Shown: positions 10,325-20,060, numbered from the stretch's first letter. The stretch is DNA of 64,000 nt from Lucinisca nassula (GCA_963580285.1 OY757014.1:11856725-11920724); one strand, 5' to 3'. Numbers and translations are program-made. The notes: generated from the sequence alone by a model not told the origin.

Positions 10325-10937
10325 CCCTTTACCACTCAGATACGTGTTTTTACGTGTCTGCACCCCCCCCCCACCCCCATTTTAAGCTCCAGAGTCCAGA
10401 AGCACCTAAAATCTGCATTTCTACCCCTGGATAGTTATGTTTGCTTTAGAATTTGTTGGGCAAAAAAGTGACCTATTTTTTCGCGCGCCTCCCCACCAAA
10501 ATATTCTGGGGGCGATTGAAGGGTGCATCCCCCCCTCACATCCCGAAAAATTTTGGGTATATTGCCCAACCGGCCGCTAAAATCTGGGGTAAAAAATGCC
10601 TGAAAATTGATGCTGATAAAACATGCTGCAAACAGTGAAAATGGCCACTGCCAAACACCTTAATTGTTGCCTTGACAGCTGTGTGAAGATTAAAATGTGG
10701 TCAAAAATTCATGTGAAAACACACTTTTTGTCAACTTTGAGATGCCCCCTCTTAACCATGACAACAATGATCAAGTCATGAAAGGTTGCATTTGAAAGGC
10801 TACTGCCCAATGAACATTCATACCGAGTTTGGTGTAAAACAGGCCATCCATTATGAAACAATGGCTAGTTGAAATTGCTGTCAGGTGCAACACTGTGAAA
10901 ATCAGCGAAATGCACAAAATCCCTGAGTGGTAAAGGG
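10325..10937. mobile_element. TTAA-flanked MITE, copy 3
   Basis: Third tandem copy. The left TTAA is intact (10321-10324), but the right one has lost a T (GGGTAATG). Confidence 0.75.
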
Positions 10938-11265
10938 TAATGAAGAAAATCCCCACTGACCAAAATAATGTTTTTTCATCATTTTATTGCACGAAACAAT
11001 ATTTCATATATAATTAATGCATTTTAGGCTAAAATTCAGATTTCAGTTAACCCTTTACCACTCAGATACGTGTTTTTACGTGTCTGCACCCCCCCCCCCC
11101 CCCATTTTAAGCTCCAGAAGCACCTAATATCTGCATTTCTACCCCTGGATAGTTATGTTTGCTTTAGAATTTGTTGGGCAAAAAAGTGACCTATTTTTTC
11201 GCGCTTTGAAACTGGGAGCATGACTGGAATTCTAGGGAAATTAAGATAGTGTTTCCCGCAGCTCA

Positions 11266-11594
11266 TAAAAAGGGCATGGTGCTGGTCAGGAAAAAAGGGC
11301 GAAAATGTGTAAAAAGGGTACTTTAAATGGTGAACGTCATGGTGAGCTTTTGTGACTGTGAGATGTCTGGCATCGTCTTGCATGCATAAACTTTTCTTGC
11401 TAACACTGTAGAGGCCACAGTTTTGATCCAATCATCAAATGTGGTCAGAATGATCATCCTGACAATATCTCGGTCAAGTTCGAATATGGATCATGTTGGG
11501 TCAAAAAGTAGGTCAGTAGGTCAAATCAAAGGAAAACCTTGTTAACACTCTTAGAGGCCACAGTTTTTGTCCAATCATCCTCAAACTTGCTCAG
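11266..11594 (+). mobile_element. Left part of tandem-core element HK, split by the hAT insertion
   Basis: A head containing AAAAAGGGCATGGTGCTGG, also seen near 35.46 kb, is followed by core units with CTTGTTAACACTCTAGAGGCCACAG-like text. The same cores resume at 29381 directly after the hAT target duplication. This was therefore one array before the hAT and Polinton insertions. Confidence 0.6.
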
Positions 11595-12359
11595 TAGGGC
11601 TGACTATCAAGGCCAATTTTGACTATCATGATAGTATTGCTATCGTGGAAACTACTATCACGATACTATCACTATCGCAGCATATTATCGTAATACTATC
11701 GGGTACTGTTACAAATGATTCATAGATGTTAATATCACTCACATAAAAATGGCTAAGAGCGACAGAAAGTGTCAGGAAAATTGCAATGGCCTAAAAGTGT
11801 TTGTTTATTGTGTGTTTTAATATCAACATTCATTCCCTCGGGGCTAGTCCAGAAAAAACATCATGGGGAGACGGCTCTTTATATATCCCCACCACATACA
11901 GAAGGACCCACTGCCTAAAAATACCTTGCTGCTTGCAGTATATATGCCTGTCAGTTATCATAGCTTTAATACCTATACACATACACCTTTGCAGTGTTTG
12001 AGATTTTCTGCTTGTGGAAACTGACATGCTGATCGAGTGATTGTTCTTTAATTGTTTGATGTTTGCCGCCTGTACTAAATTTATCTGTGGATTCAGTTAA
12101 TTAGGTAACCAGATTAATCATTGCATAGTATTACGTAATCACAGCACGACATTTTAGCACCTCTTTAAGGGCGACATGAATCTAACAAACTGCATTAAAA
12201 CTTGAATTTACATATTTTTTATTTGAAGTTAGCATCAAAAGCTAGACTATCAAAATGATCAAGTGGGTGTTAACTGTTTTCATTTAGCAATATGCAGTGT
12301 TTTTGTTAACTGCGAGTCCTGCTTCAGATACTTATAATACTCACTAGCTATCGTGTTAT

Positions 12360-12365
12360 ATATAT
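12360..12365. other. Polinton target duplication, left copy (ATATAT)
   Basis: ATATAT directly precedes the AG terminus. It matches the ATATAT after the CT terminus at 28636-28641. Polintons make 6-bp duplications. The surrounding AT repeats make the exact boundary slightly ambiguous. Confidence 0.7.
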
Positions 12366-12432
12366 AGATAGTGCCGGTTTTGAGGTAATTTGTTCTCTCG
12401 CTCACAAATTACCTCAAAACACGGCACTATCT
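12366..12432 (+). other. Terminal hairpin of the Polinton
   Basis: 12366-12393 pairs with 12404-12432: AGATAGTGCCG followed by GTTTTGAGGTAATTTGT on the left, and its complement on the right with one extra base bulged. The loop is 10 nt (TCTCTCGCTC). The very end of the element is thus a self-complementary fold of about 28 bp. The same fold occurs at 28569-28635. Confidence 0.85.
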
Positions 12433-12723
12433 ATATATATAGACACATATATATTTTACCGCAGTATATACTGCGGTTATACCGCAGAACAACAACTAAC
12501 ACACTATAGACACGTCATACCACATATATTCTGCACCGCAGAACAACAACTAACACTCTATCCTATTCACAGTATGTTATCACTATTTGTTGAAACAATC
12601 GATTGAAGATTACGCTGTAATCGGTGATATATTTGTCTGTACATATATATCAAAGACAATTACACGTAATCCATTTTGTTGAGACTTTTTATTGATGATT
12701 ACGCGTAATCCATTTTGTTCATT
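12366..12723 (+). repeat. Polinton left terminal inverted repeat
   Basis: It matches the reverse complement of 28278-28635 over 358 bp, with about five single-base differences by eye and no net length change. It contains a terminal hairpin (12366-12432), a 20-bp perfect palindrome at 12458-12477 and three GATTAC...GTAATC inverted motifs near its inner end. Confidence 0.95.
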
Positions 12724-12804
12724 TCAACGGCGATACAAACTATATCGCCGACTTGAGCATAAAAAAATTAAATTATCGCCCTCTCAATAACACCTGAATC
12801 ATCC
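12724..12804. other. Spacer between left TIR and first gene
   Basis: A small stem-loop (GGCGATA-7 nt-TATCGCC, 12729-12749) lies just inside the TIR. The rest is AT-rich and could hold a termination signal for the minus-strand gene ending at 12805. Nothing else is recognisable. Confidence 0.4.
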
Positions 12805-13101
12805 TCAACACTCTATCATACTCAATCTTGCAATTTCCTGCTTAAAAGGTTTTATAGAGTTAAAATATCTCTGTTTTTCTCTAAAATTCTTTCCACCACA
12901 CTTATCACAGATTTGATATTTTGCTGTAGTACCTTTACCACATTGCAAACATTTCACTACTTTACTTTTGTTATGTTTTATAATAAAATTATGAGCCTTG
13001 CAGTATATAGAATGCTTTACTGATTTGTTTTTACATGGTTTATTTGAACCTAACGGCAACATAGCACATATATTTTGCATCTTTGCTTTTTCTATATCCA
13101 T
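12805..13101 (-). CDS. Small zinc-ribbon-like protein (98 aa), unassigned
   Basis: I chose the ATG at 13101 because it has the AATAAAAATGG leader seen at other genes of this element; the longer in-frame extension runs into the polymerase gene. The protein has Cys at 12, 23 and 34, plus His37, and then a clear pair of CxxC knuckles (CLQC at 51-54 and CDKC at 65-68). That looks like a zinc ribbon, with basic residues in between. It is divergent from the polymerase gene, with a 52-bp gap. A nucleic-acid-binding regulatory or replication role is plausible but is inference. I do not recognise it as one of the core Polinton genes. Confidence 0.65.
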   Translation of the reverse strand: MDIEKAKMQNICAMLPLGSNKPCKNKSVKHSIYCKAHNFIIKHNKSKVVKCLQCGKGTTAKYQICDKCGGKNFREKQRYFNSIKPFKQEIARLSMIEC

Positions 13102-13153
13102 TTTTATTATTATATTTAAAAAAATTTTTTTATAGTTTAAAAGAAAACAAAAA
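13102..13153. promoter_or_regulatory. 52-bp divergent intergenic region (candidate bidirectional promoter)
   Basis: Almost pure A/T: ATTTTTATTATT on the minus-gene side, then a run of A and T, and AAAAGAAAACAAAAAATG on the polymerase side. Both genes must take their start signals from here or from within each other. Confidence 0.5.
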
Positions 13154-16100
13154 ATGAGTTCTGTAGAGAGACTGATACAATTGCATAGTGAAGGAAGAAT
13201 TAGTGATGAGGCTTTAGACAAGGGTCTTAAATCCTTAGATATTGAGAAACAGAAGAGTGATGCACCACAACAAACTTCTGCATTAGATAATCTGCGTAAA
13301 AGACGTAGAAATAAAAAGATAAGAAAACGACAGCAACAAAATGCTGTTAAAACAAGTGAAAAAATTAATGATGATGATACTAAAGAAGAGAAAAATGCTC
13401 TGAAACTGGTTGATAAACCATTATGCAATTACTTCAAAGCGTATGAAATAGATGCTCATAAATATAAAGACCCAAATATTTTGTTTAATGAAAAAAAATC
13501 TGTCATTATAGATAAAATTAATGAAGACATTAAAGAATACAATGGCATTAAATTTTCAATTGGATTATCTATAAAGTTCTTTAAAGATGAACTTAATGGT
13601 GAAAGAAAAGAAGTTATCGGTGCAGGACACGGAGAACAATGTGCAGTTCTTGATGGAAATAATTTAGATGAATATTATGATAAACAAACGTCTTATTTAC
13701 AAACATGGATTGAAAAATTCACAAATACTGCAACAAATTTAGAAATTGACCATTGTATCAAACTTTATCTTAACATAGCAAAATATGAACCACTCAAAGG
13801 TTCTTCGTATATTTCTCTTCCAAGTGTAATAGCAAATAAAAAAGCAATAATTAATTTATCAAATGATGATGATAGATGTTTAGAATGGCATATACTTGCT
13901 TCTAAATACCCAAACAAAAACAATCCAAGTAAGTTATCAAGTTATCGTAAATGTTTAGGCACATTAAATATGGAAGGAATAGACTTCCCCACACCAATCT
14001 CACAAATACCAAAAGTTGAGAAACAAAACAATATAGCAATCAATGTTTATGGATACACATTAACAAAAAAGACAGAGAAACTTATCATATTTCAAATCAA
14101 CCAAATGATAAAGAACGAATTAATCTGCTTTTGATAACTGAAGATGTTGAAGAGGAAATTGATGATAGATGAAGATTATAATCCTGATGAGCCAAAAACA
14201 GAAACAAAATATCACTACTGTTTTATTAAAAACCTTAATAGATTACTTTACAATCAGAACAATAAACACAAACATAAAACACATTTCTGTGATAGATGTC
14301 TTCACGGTTTTTCAAGAGAAGACCTACTAATCAAACACAAAGAAGACTGTGAAGGCATAAATAAATCTCCAATGCGAATAGAAATGCCATCAAAAGGTCT
14401 TATCAAGTTTAAAAACCATCAAAATCAAATGCCCGTTCCATATGTCATTTATGCCGACTTTGAAAGCATAATCAAACCTAAAACAGAACAAAAAGGAGAC
14501 AAATCAGAAATAACAAGCGAACACGAAGCGTGTGGATTTGGATATCAAGTTGTTAGATATGATGGTGAAGCTGAAGAACCTGTTATCTACAGAGGTAAAG
14601 ATGTTGTTGAAGTATTTTTGAATCACTTAAAATGTGAGGTTAGCAATATCAATAACATCTTTGCTCACCCCGAACCATTAACAGAGCAAAACACTGAAGA
14701 CTATGAAAATGCCACCAAATGTTGGATATGCGAACAAGAAATAGGAAATAACAAAAACAACCCAAAAGTAAAAGACCACTGTCATTTCACTGGAGAATAC
14801 AGAGGACCAGCACATAAATCTTGTAATCTCAAACTTGCAATCAAACCAAATAAAACCAAAATTCCAGTTATCTTCCACAACTTAAAAGGTTATGATAGTC
14901 ATCTAATAATGCAGAAAATACACAAAACAAGTGGAAACATTACTTGTATTGCAAATAATTCAGAGAAATTCATCTCATTCAACATTGGACAGCTAAAATT
15001 CTTAGACAGTTTTCAATTTATGGCTTCCTCTCTTGAAAAGTTAGTAGATGGAGCAATTGGTGTAAGAACTGAATGTGAAAAATGTAAAGGTACAGAAGAA
15101 ATAAACATCAATGAAAATTGGTTATTAACAGCAAAATGTAAAAAATGCCACAATACAAGATATGAACAACTCAACGAATCAGACTTACCATTAACTGTAA
15201 AACATACAACTAACTCACATCTTCTTGCTCGTAAAGGTATCTATCCATACGAATATATTGACAGTCAAGAAAGATTCAATGAAACTGAGCTACCACCAAT
15301 AGACAAATTCTACAGTTCTCTAACAGATAAAAGTATCAAACAAAAAGACTATGAACACGCTCAAAAAGTATGGAAACAATTTAACTGTAAAACACTTGGT
15401 GATTATCATGATTTATATCTCAAAACAGATGTTCTCTTACTTGCAGATGTTTTTCAAAAGTTTAGAGAAACCTGTATGAATAACTATAAACTTGACCCTC
15501 TACATTACTACACTGCACCTGGTCTATCTTGGGATGCTCTTCTAAAATACACAAAAATAGAATTACAACTTCTATCAGATTTGGATATGCATCTTTTCAT
15601 TGAAAAAGGAATGAGAGGTGGAATAAGTATGGTATCTAAAAGACACGCCAAAGCAAACAATAAATATGTAGCAGATTATAATCCAGATGAAGAAGACAAT
15701 TACACAATGTATTTAGATGCAAATAATTTATATGGTCATTCAATGAGCCAACCACTTCCATATGGTGGTTTCAAATGGATAACTAATAAAGATTTAATAG
15801 ATGGAGAACTTCAACCACTAAAAAAAGGTAGAGGAAGAATATATGAAGTAGATTTAGAATATCCAAAACATTTACATAAACTACATAATGACTATCCACT
15901 TGCACCTGAAAAATTAGCAATTAAAAAAGAATGGTTATCCGACTATCAAAATGAACTAATTGAAAATAGTATGTTAAAAACAGAAAAACTTGTCCCCAAT
16001 CTAATGGATAAGAAGAAATATGTAGTACATTACAAGAACTTGAGACTATACAAACAACTTGGTATGAAAATAACAAAAATACACAGAATATTAGAATTTG

Positions 16101-16972
16101 ATGAGAAACCTTGGATGGAACCTTACATACGTCTGAATACAGAATTACGTAAAAAAGCAAAGACTCCATTTGAAAAAGATTTCTTTAAACTTATGAACAA
16201 CTCAGTATTTGGCAAAACAATGGAAAATATACGTAAAAGAGTGGATATTAAGTTAGTCAAAACAGATGGCAGTGAAAATGAAAGACTCCGCAAGATAATA
16301 GCCAAACCAAACTTCAATCGTAGAGTAAAATTCTCTGATGAGTTATCTGCCATTCAAGTGAATAAAACAAGATTAACTCTAAATAAACCAATATATGTTG
16401 GCTTCTGTGTTTTAGATTTATCAAAACATCTTATGTATGATTGGTATTATAATACATTGAAAAAAAAGTATGGTAATAACTGCACCTTGTTATACACCGA
16501 CACCGATAGTTTATTAGTAGATATCAAAACCAAAGATGCTTACAAAGATATGTCTGAAATGAAAGATGAATACGATTTCTCTGATTATCCAAAAGAACAT
16601 CCACTATACGATGAAACAAACAAGAAGGTCATAGGTAAGATGAAGGATGAATGTGCTGGTGTTTCAATATCAGAATATATTGGTCTTCGTCCTAAATTAT
16701 ATTCAGTATTAAGAGCAGATGAACAAGTCATCAAAAAAGCGAAAGGAACAAAAAAATATGTAATCAAAAAACAAATCAATTTTGAAAACTACAGAGATGC
16801 ATTATTCAACAAAAAGAAATACACACACTCAATGAACATGCTACGCTCAATGCATCACAACATATATGGATTAAAAGTAAAAAAGACTACACTTTCTCCT
16901 TTAGACACAAAAAGATACATAGCACCAGATGGAATCACGACATACGCGTATGGGTATCAGCCGGAACAATAA
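13154..16972 (+). pseudogene. polB: Protein-primed DNA polymerase B of the Polinton, frameshifted
   Basis: Replicative polymerase of the element, covering about 1270 codons. The upstream ORF (13154-14134, 326 aa) holds the family's N-terminal region, ending in the conserved FPTPISQIPKVEKQN block. The downstream ORF (14144-16972, 942 aa) has, by its own numbering, ExoI D105/E107 (YADFES), a zinc/HNH-like cluster with C193, C196 and DHCH at 211-214, and ExoII N246...Y250-D251. ExoIII is around D429, PolA is YLDANNLYG (523-531), PolB is KLMNNSVFGKTMEN (682-695) and PolC is YTDTDS (784-789). Catalytic residues are intact. Between the ORFs, roughly 14083-14160 codes in the other frame. A one-base loss (probably in the A6 run 14065-14070) and a one-base gain before 14170 therefore cancel out but leave stops at 14132-14137. 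It could be a sequencing artefact or true decay. It overlaps the integrase gene by 38 bp tail to tail. Confidence 0.95.
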
Positions 16973-17834
16973 GTAATTCCTCTTTGACAAACCCTCTCTT
17001 AGGTGCAGGAGATTTCAAATAATAAACTCTTATTCCCTGCGTTATAATATGATAGTCAATCTTATGAATATCAACAGACCATACTGGGTCAGTAGCCCTT
17101 CTCTTTCCACCACCTTCTAATTCTCCAGGTTGATACAAATATCTAACATTTGCATAAGGACAAATTTCAGCATCAACTTTTCTTGTTATAATTGGAGGAG
17201 GTTTTTTCGTCTCCTTATTTAATGCTTTAATAACATCAGATAATCTCTTAACCCATTCTCTGTTTCTTTTTTTAGTATCAATCTCTTTAGCATACTGATA
17301 ACCAAACAATCTTTCTGCTAAGGTTCTATTAAATCTTTCTACTATTCCTTGGTCTCTGTGTATTTCTTTTCTACCTCTTCTTATTTTGGTATTATGCTTT
17401 TCCATCAAAGTTGAAACGGAACTCATAAATTCTCTACCAGGATCAACTTGCAATAGTTTAGGATACTTCAAATGCCTTTTATAAATCTTCTCAAAAGCAT
17501 TTGCAACTTCTTTACTATCTTTCGACGTCAAAGGTTCGGCTTCTTTATATCTTGTTCCAATATCAACCACTGTTAATGCATACTTGTATGTTTTTCTACC
17601 AATAGTATCGTGAGGTAAAAACAACAAATCAGCCTGATGAACTTCATTCTCTGCAGACACATCAAATTTTGGTCTTATTATTCTCTTAGGTGCAGGTAAA
17701 TATATTTGCCAAATTGCTTGTTTCTTTAAGAACTCTAATGCTTGTTTCTGACTAACCTTTGCTTCTTTTGCTAATTTACTAACTGCTGAGTGTCCTTTCC
17801 AGAAACCTTTTGGACTATAGTATATCTTCTCCAT
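16935..17834 (-). CDS. int: Polinton integrase (retroviral/Ty3 type, DDE), 299 aa
   Basis: Catalyses insertion of the element's ends into host DNA. The rve core has D69 (HQADLLFLP), D131 (LQVDPGREF) and E166 (GIVERFNRTLAERLFG). The second Asp and Glu are 35 residues apart, the D,D-35-E spacing of retroviral-like integrases. The C-terminal part from about 249 (DPVWSVDIHKIDYH) resembles the small beta-barrel/chromo-like tail of Polinton integrases. The ORF is intact with all catalytic residues. It overlaps the polymerase 3' end and is divergent from the gene at 17873, with 38 bp between them. The start carries the usual A-rich leader (AAATAAAAATAAATGG). Confidence 0.95.
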   Translation of the reverse strand: MEKIYYSPKGFWKGHSAVSKLAKEAKVSQKQALEFLKKQAIWQIYLPAPKRIIRPKFDVSAENEVHQADLLFLPHDTIGRKTYKYALTVVDIGTRYKEAEPLTSKDSKEVANAFEKIYKRHLKYPKLLQVDPGREFMSSVSTLMEKHNTKIRRGRKEIHRDQGIVERFNRTLAERLFGYQYAKEIDTKKRNREWVKRLSDVIKALNKETKKPPPIITRKVDAEICPYANVRYLYQPGELEGGGKRRATDPVWSVDIHKIDYHIITQGIRVYYLKSPAPKRGFVKEELLIVPADTHTRMS

Positions 17835-17872
17835 TTATTTTTATTTAAGAAAAAATATTTATATATAAAAAG
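17835..17872. promoter_or_regulatory. 38-bp divergent intergenic region
   Basis: Pure A/T apart from two G. It holds TATATATAAAAAG just before the plus-strand ATG and TTTATTTTTATTTAAG reading as an A-rich leader for the integrase. It is a candidate bidirectional promoter with a TATA-like box. Confidence 0.5.
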
Positions 17873-18250
17873 ATGTCAAAGAATGCACAAACGCAAAATA
17901 TAGCACAATTGCTTGATGATGACTATACACCTACAAAAGAAGAGTTTGAAGAGCTGTTAAAGGAACAAAGTCAATTTGACACAAAGAAATGGACTGATTT
18001 AGAAATCAACAACATTTATACAATCACTGACTACAGAGAAATTAACACAGAAAATGGTGTGAGTGTAATTTTAACTCTCAAAGACAATGGTGAAGTATGG
18101 AGTCCTGCACATCTCACAAAGAAGATAGAAGGTAAAGAACCACCATTTTATGTAAGACCACTTGGTTTGAAACCTTGTAAGAATAATAAAAAAAATAAAT
18201 ATCATGCTTATGATTTAGTTTTTCCAAAGAAAGATTATGTCAAAAAATAA
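17873..18250 (+). CDS. Unassigned 125-aa protein, possibly OB-fold/ssDNA-binding
   Basis: An acidic N-terminus (residues 12-35) is followed by alternating hydrophobic strands (IYTITDYREI, VSVILTLKDN, PFYVRPLGLKP) and a basic C-terminus. Length and strand pattern would suit an OB-fold single-strand-binding protein beside the replication genes. There is no diagnostic motif, so this is inference. The stop is only 11 bp from the stop of the convergent gene at 18262. Confidence 0.75.
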   Translation: MSKNAQTQNIAQLLDDDYTPTKEEFEELLKEQSQFDTKKWTDLEINNIYTITDYREINTENGVSVILTLKDNGEVWSPAHLTKKIEGKEPPFYVRPLGLKPCKNNKKNKYHAYDLVFPKKDYVKK

Positions 18251-18261
18251 TTTTTTTTTAC

Positions 18262-18696
18262 CTACATCAACTTCCAAGCAACAAATCCTGTCAATGCCAT
18301 ACCACCAACAACAAATGCAATCTCTCTATTTTTCTGGTCTTCTGATGGAGTGTAAAAATCACTCAATGTAGGTTTTGGTGGTAATGGTGTGGATAAATTA
18401 TCTGGCAATTGTTTTCCTGTAATATAATAATATTGTTTCATAGCAGTGTCAGCATCACTGAACTCATCCACAGCATGATGTTCCTTCTTCAGTTGCTCAT
18501 TAATAAAATCCAATCTTTGTGTTCTCTTCTCATTCCATGCAGTTGTTGCTGATTCTAATTGTTCCATCGCTTTATCATGTCGTTTTCTCTCTTCATCACT
18601 ATTACTACCCATATGTGAAAATAAATAATTACTACCTGAAAAGGCTAAGGCGTTTGTAATTGCTCCTCCAACCATTAATGCTACTGCACTTGCCAT
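18262..18696 (-). CDS. Conserved Polinton membrane-associated protein (144 aa)
   Basis: There is a small-residue-rich hydrophobic N-terminus (residues 1-27), a long charged and probably helical middle (residues 32-75, SDEERKRHDKAMEQ onward), a proline-rich segment with the block LSDFYTPSEDQK, and a hydrophobic C-terminus (about 125-144). I recall proteins of this layout from other animal Polintons, but their function is not known. It is the last gene of a minus-strand run with the three small genes upstream. It may be a membrane or virion component; that is inference. Confidence 0.8.
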   Translation of the reverse strand: MASAVALMVGGAITNALAFSGSNYLFSHMGSNSDEERKRHDKAMEQLESATTAWNEKRTQRLDFINEQLKKEHHAVDEFSDADTAMKQYYYITGKQLPDNLSTPLPPKPTLSDFYTPSEDQKNREIAFVVGGMALTGFVAWKLM

Positions 18697-18726
18697 TTTT
18701 ATATAATGAAAAAAAAAATATTAAAA

Positions 18727-18963
18727 TTACTTCATAATATCTGCAGGAATAATACCTTGCTTAACAAGCATATCCTTTGTTGCCATTGCAAGTAATATAT
18801 CAATGGACAACATACCAATATCTGTCATATTAAAATCTACTTTTGGTGCTGGTCTTTTCAATAGTTTTCTACCTAATTCTGAATATCCAACAGTTAATAC
18901 AGTTTCCACTCCAGCATGATATAACATGTTTGCAATTTGTTTTCCGTCTATTGAGGTTGTCAT
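18727..18963 (-). CDS. Small conserved Polinton protein (78 aa)
   Basis: Hydrophobic stretches at about residues 13-30 (HAGVETVLTVGYSELG) and 47-62 (DIGMLSIDILLAMATKD) flank a basic LLKRPAPKVDF segment. The C-terminus is VKQGIIPADIMK. It is probably a small membrane protein. It sits 30 bp upstream of the 18262-18696 gene in the same direction, with the leader TTAAAAAAAAATG. The type is familiar from animal Polintons, but no function is assigned. Confidence 0.75.
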   Translation of the reverse strand: MTTSIDGKQIANMLYHAGVETVLTVGYSELGRKLLKRPAPKVDFNMTDIGMLSIDILLAMATKDMLVKQGIIPADIMK

Positions 18964-18994
18964 TTTTTTTTAATGAGAATATTATTTTTTTAAA

Positions 18995-19342
18995 TTAATT
19001 AAATTCAAATGGGTCAATTTCTTTTTGTTGTATAATAGGTGCAGGTTGTTGCATCATAGGTTGTTGTGGTACAACTTGTTTAGACTTGTACATATACAAT
19101 CCTATTCCAACAACTCCAACTGTTATGCATAATGGTATATAATTTTTGTATATATTTATATTCTGTGAATTTGGAGAGCCGACTTCATCATCTTTTGTTA
19201 TAGATTTTAATTCCATGTTTTCTTTCTTTATAGTTTCAGTCTCCTTTCTTCTTAATTCTGCATTTCTTTTTCTTGCTTCTGCACCTTTCTTACCAGCAGA
19301 TACTCGTCTTGGGTCTTTTGTTTTAACTTCAGTATCACTCAT
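18995..19342 (-). CDS. Basic, single-pass membrane protein (115 aa)
   Basis: The N-terminal 45 residues are strongly basic (KDPRRVSAGKKGAEARKRNAE). A transmembrane helix at about residues 69-86 (YIPLCITVGVVGIGLYMY) is followed by a Gln/Pro-rich tail ending DPFEFN. This layout suggests a protein that could tie DNA or core to a membrane, or an internal virion protein; that is inference. Its ATG overlaps the stop of the upstream gene (ATGAGTGA), suggesting coupled expression. Confidence 0.75.
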   Translation of the reverse strand: MSDTEVKTKDPRRVSAGKKGAEARKRNAELRRKETETIKKENMELKSITKDDEVGSPNSQNINIYKNYIPLCITVGVVGIGLYMYKSKQVVPQQPMMQQPAPIIQQKEIDPFEFN

Positions 19343-19805
19343 TTTTTTCTAAGGAGATATTTTCTTTTTTATTAAAATCAATATGTCTTGCTGTTGTTAG
19401 CATTGCAGTTAATGGAGCAAGGTACATTCCATATCTATAATACAATTCACAACACGAACTTGTCAAAGCGTGATTGATAAAAGGGTCTTCCTCTAAGTCT
19501 TGTATCAGTTTAGGTGGATTAACAACATTGAAATACTTTGATACACCCATCACGTATAAGCTAATGAAAGAATTACCCAATGTCTTAGTCATACTTGCTC
19601 CCAATCTTGCTTCATATCTGCAGTAAAGTTTGTTTATTTGTTCTGCTGTCATTGTATCAATGTCTGATAGTTGTAAGTCTTTACCAAGATACTGCTTACT
19701 ACCACCACCAGCAACAATGGCTGATAATCGCTCACGTTTTGTTTCTTGTTCATTATTTTCTGTGCTTTCACATTCAATGTCTTGTAATAATTCTTCAGCA
19801 TTCAT
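19335..19805 (-). CDS. Conserved Polinton structural-type protein (156 aa)
   Basis: I start it at 19805 because that ATG has the AAAATAAAAATG leader. The ORF can be extended upstream through a hydrophobic stretch, which looks like intergenic DNA. The central and C-terminal blocks (YCRYEARLGASMTKTLG, DPFINHALTSSCCELYYRYG, YLAPLTAMLTTARH) are well-formed and familiar from animal Polintons. The function is unknown to me. It is 8 bp overlapped with the next minus-strand gene. Confidence 0.8.
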   Translation of the reverse strand: MNAEELLQDIECESTENNEQETKRERLSAIVAGGGSKQYLGKDLQLSDIDTMTAEQINKLYCRYEARLGASMTKTLGNSFISLYVMGVSKYFNVVNPPKLIQDLEEDPFINHALTSSCCELYYRYGMYLAPLTAMLTTARHIDFNKKENISLEKNE

Positions 19806-20060
19806 TTTTATTTTATGTAATTTATTTTTTATTTTAAAAAAATAAAACATCGCATATCCGACTATTGATAAGATTGCAGTGTTTGTTATGATTATTGATA
19901 AGATTGCAGTGATTGATAATATTTCTAACAGCATTGTTTTTTAGTATTGCTATTTTACTTAAAACATTGCATAAGCATTACTTAAGATTTGCTATAGCAT
20001 TGTATAAGCATTACTTAATCATTGCATAAACATTACTTAATCATTGCTAAAAAAAAAAAA
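19806..20060. repeat. Intergenic short tandem repeats
   Basis: Between the ATPase stop and the next gene. GATTGCAGTG with TGATAAGATTGC repeats at about 19860-19915, then three imperfect copies of CATTGCATAAGCATTACTTA at about 19964-20047. This is the longest non-coding gap in the left part of the element. The repeats could be regulatory or simple slippage. Confidence 0.6.

Larger units (their letters stand above)
7831..11265 (+). repeat. Tandem triplication of about 1.14 kb
   Basis: The block starting TCATTGACACAGAGGACTCA occurs at 7831, 8989 and 10130, giving periods of 1158 and 1141 bp. The three copies look almost identical by eye. Each unit holds the LINE RT fragment, a 0.6-kb TTAA-flanked MITE, an AT-rich spacer, a truncated second copy of the MITE and a short piece of LINE 3' coding sequence (TTTGAAACTGGGAGCATGAC). 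The third unit runs out after GTTTCCCGCAGCTC at about 11265. The high identity points to recent unequal exchange or replication slippage. Confidence 0.9.

Noticed and set aside
13102..13428. 207-aa extension of the zinc-ribbon ORF
   Set aside because: It is the antisense of the polymerase N-terminus.
19806..19934. Hydrophobic N-terminal extension of the 156-aa protein
   Set aside because: It is composed of short intergenic repeats (ATTGATAAGATTGC), and the A-rich leader sits at the internal ATG of 19805.
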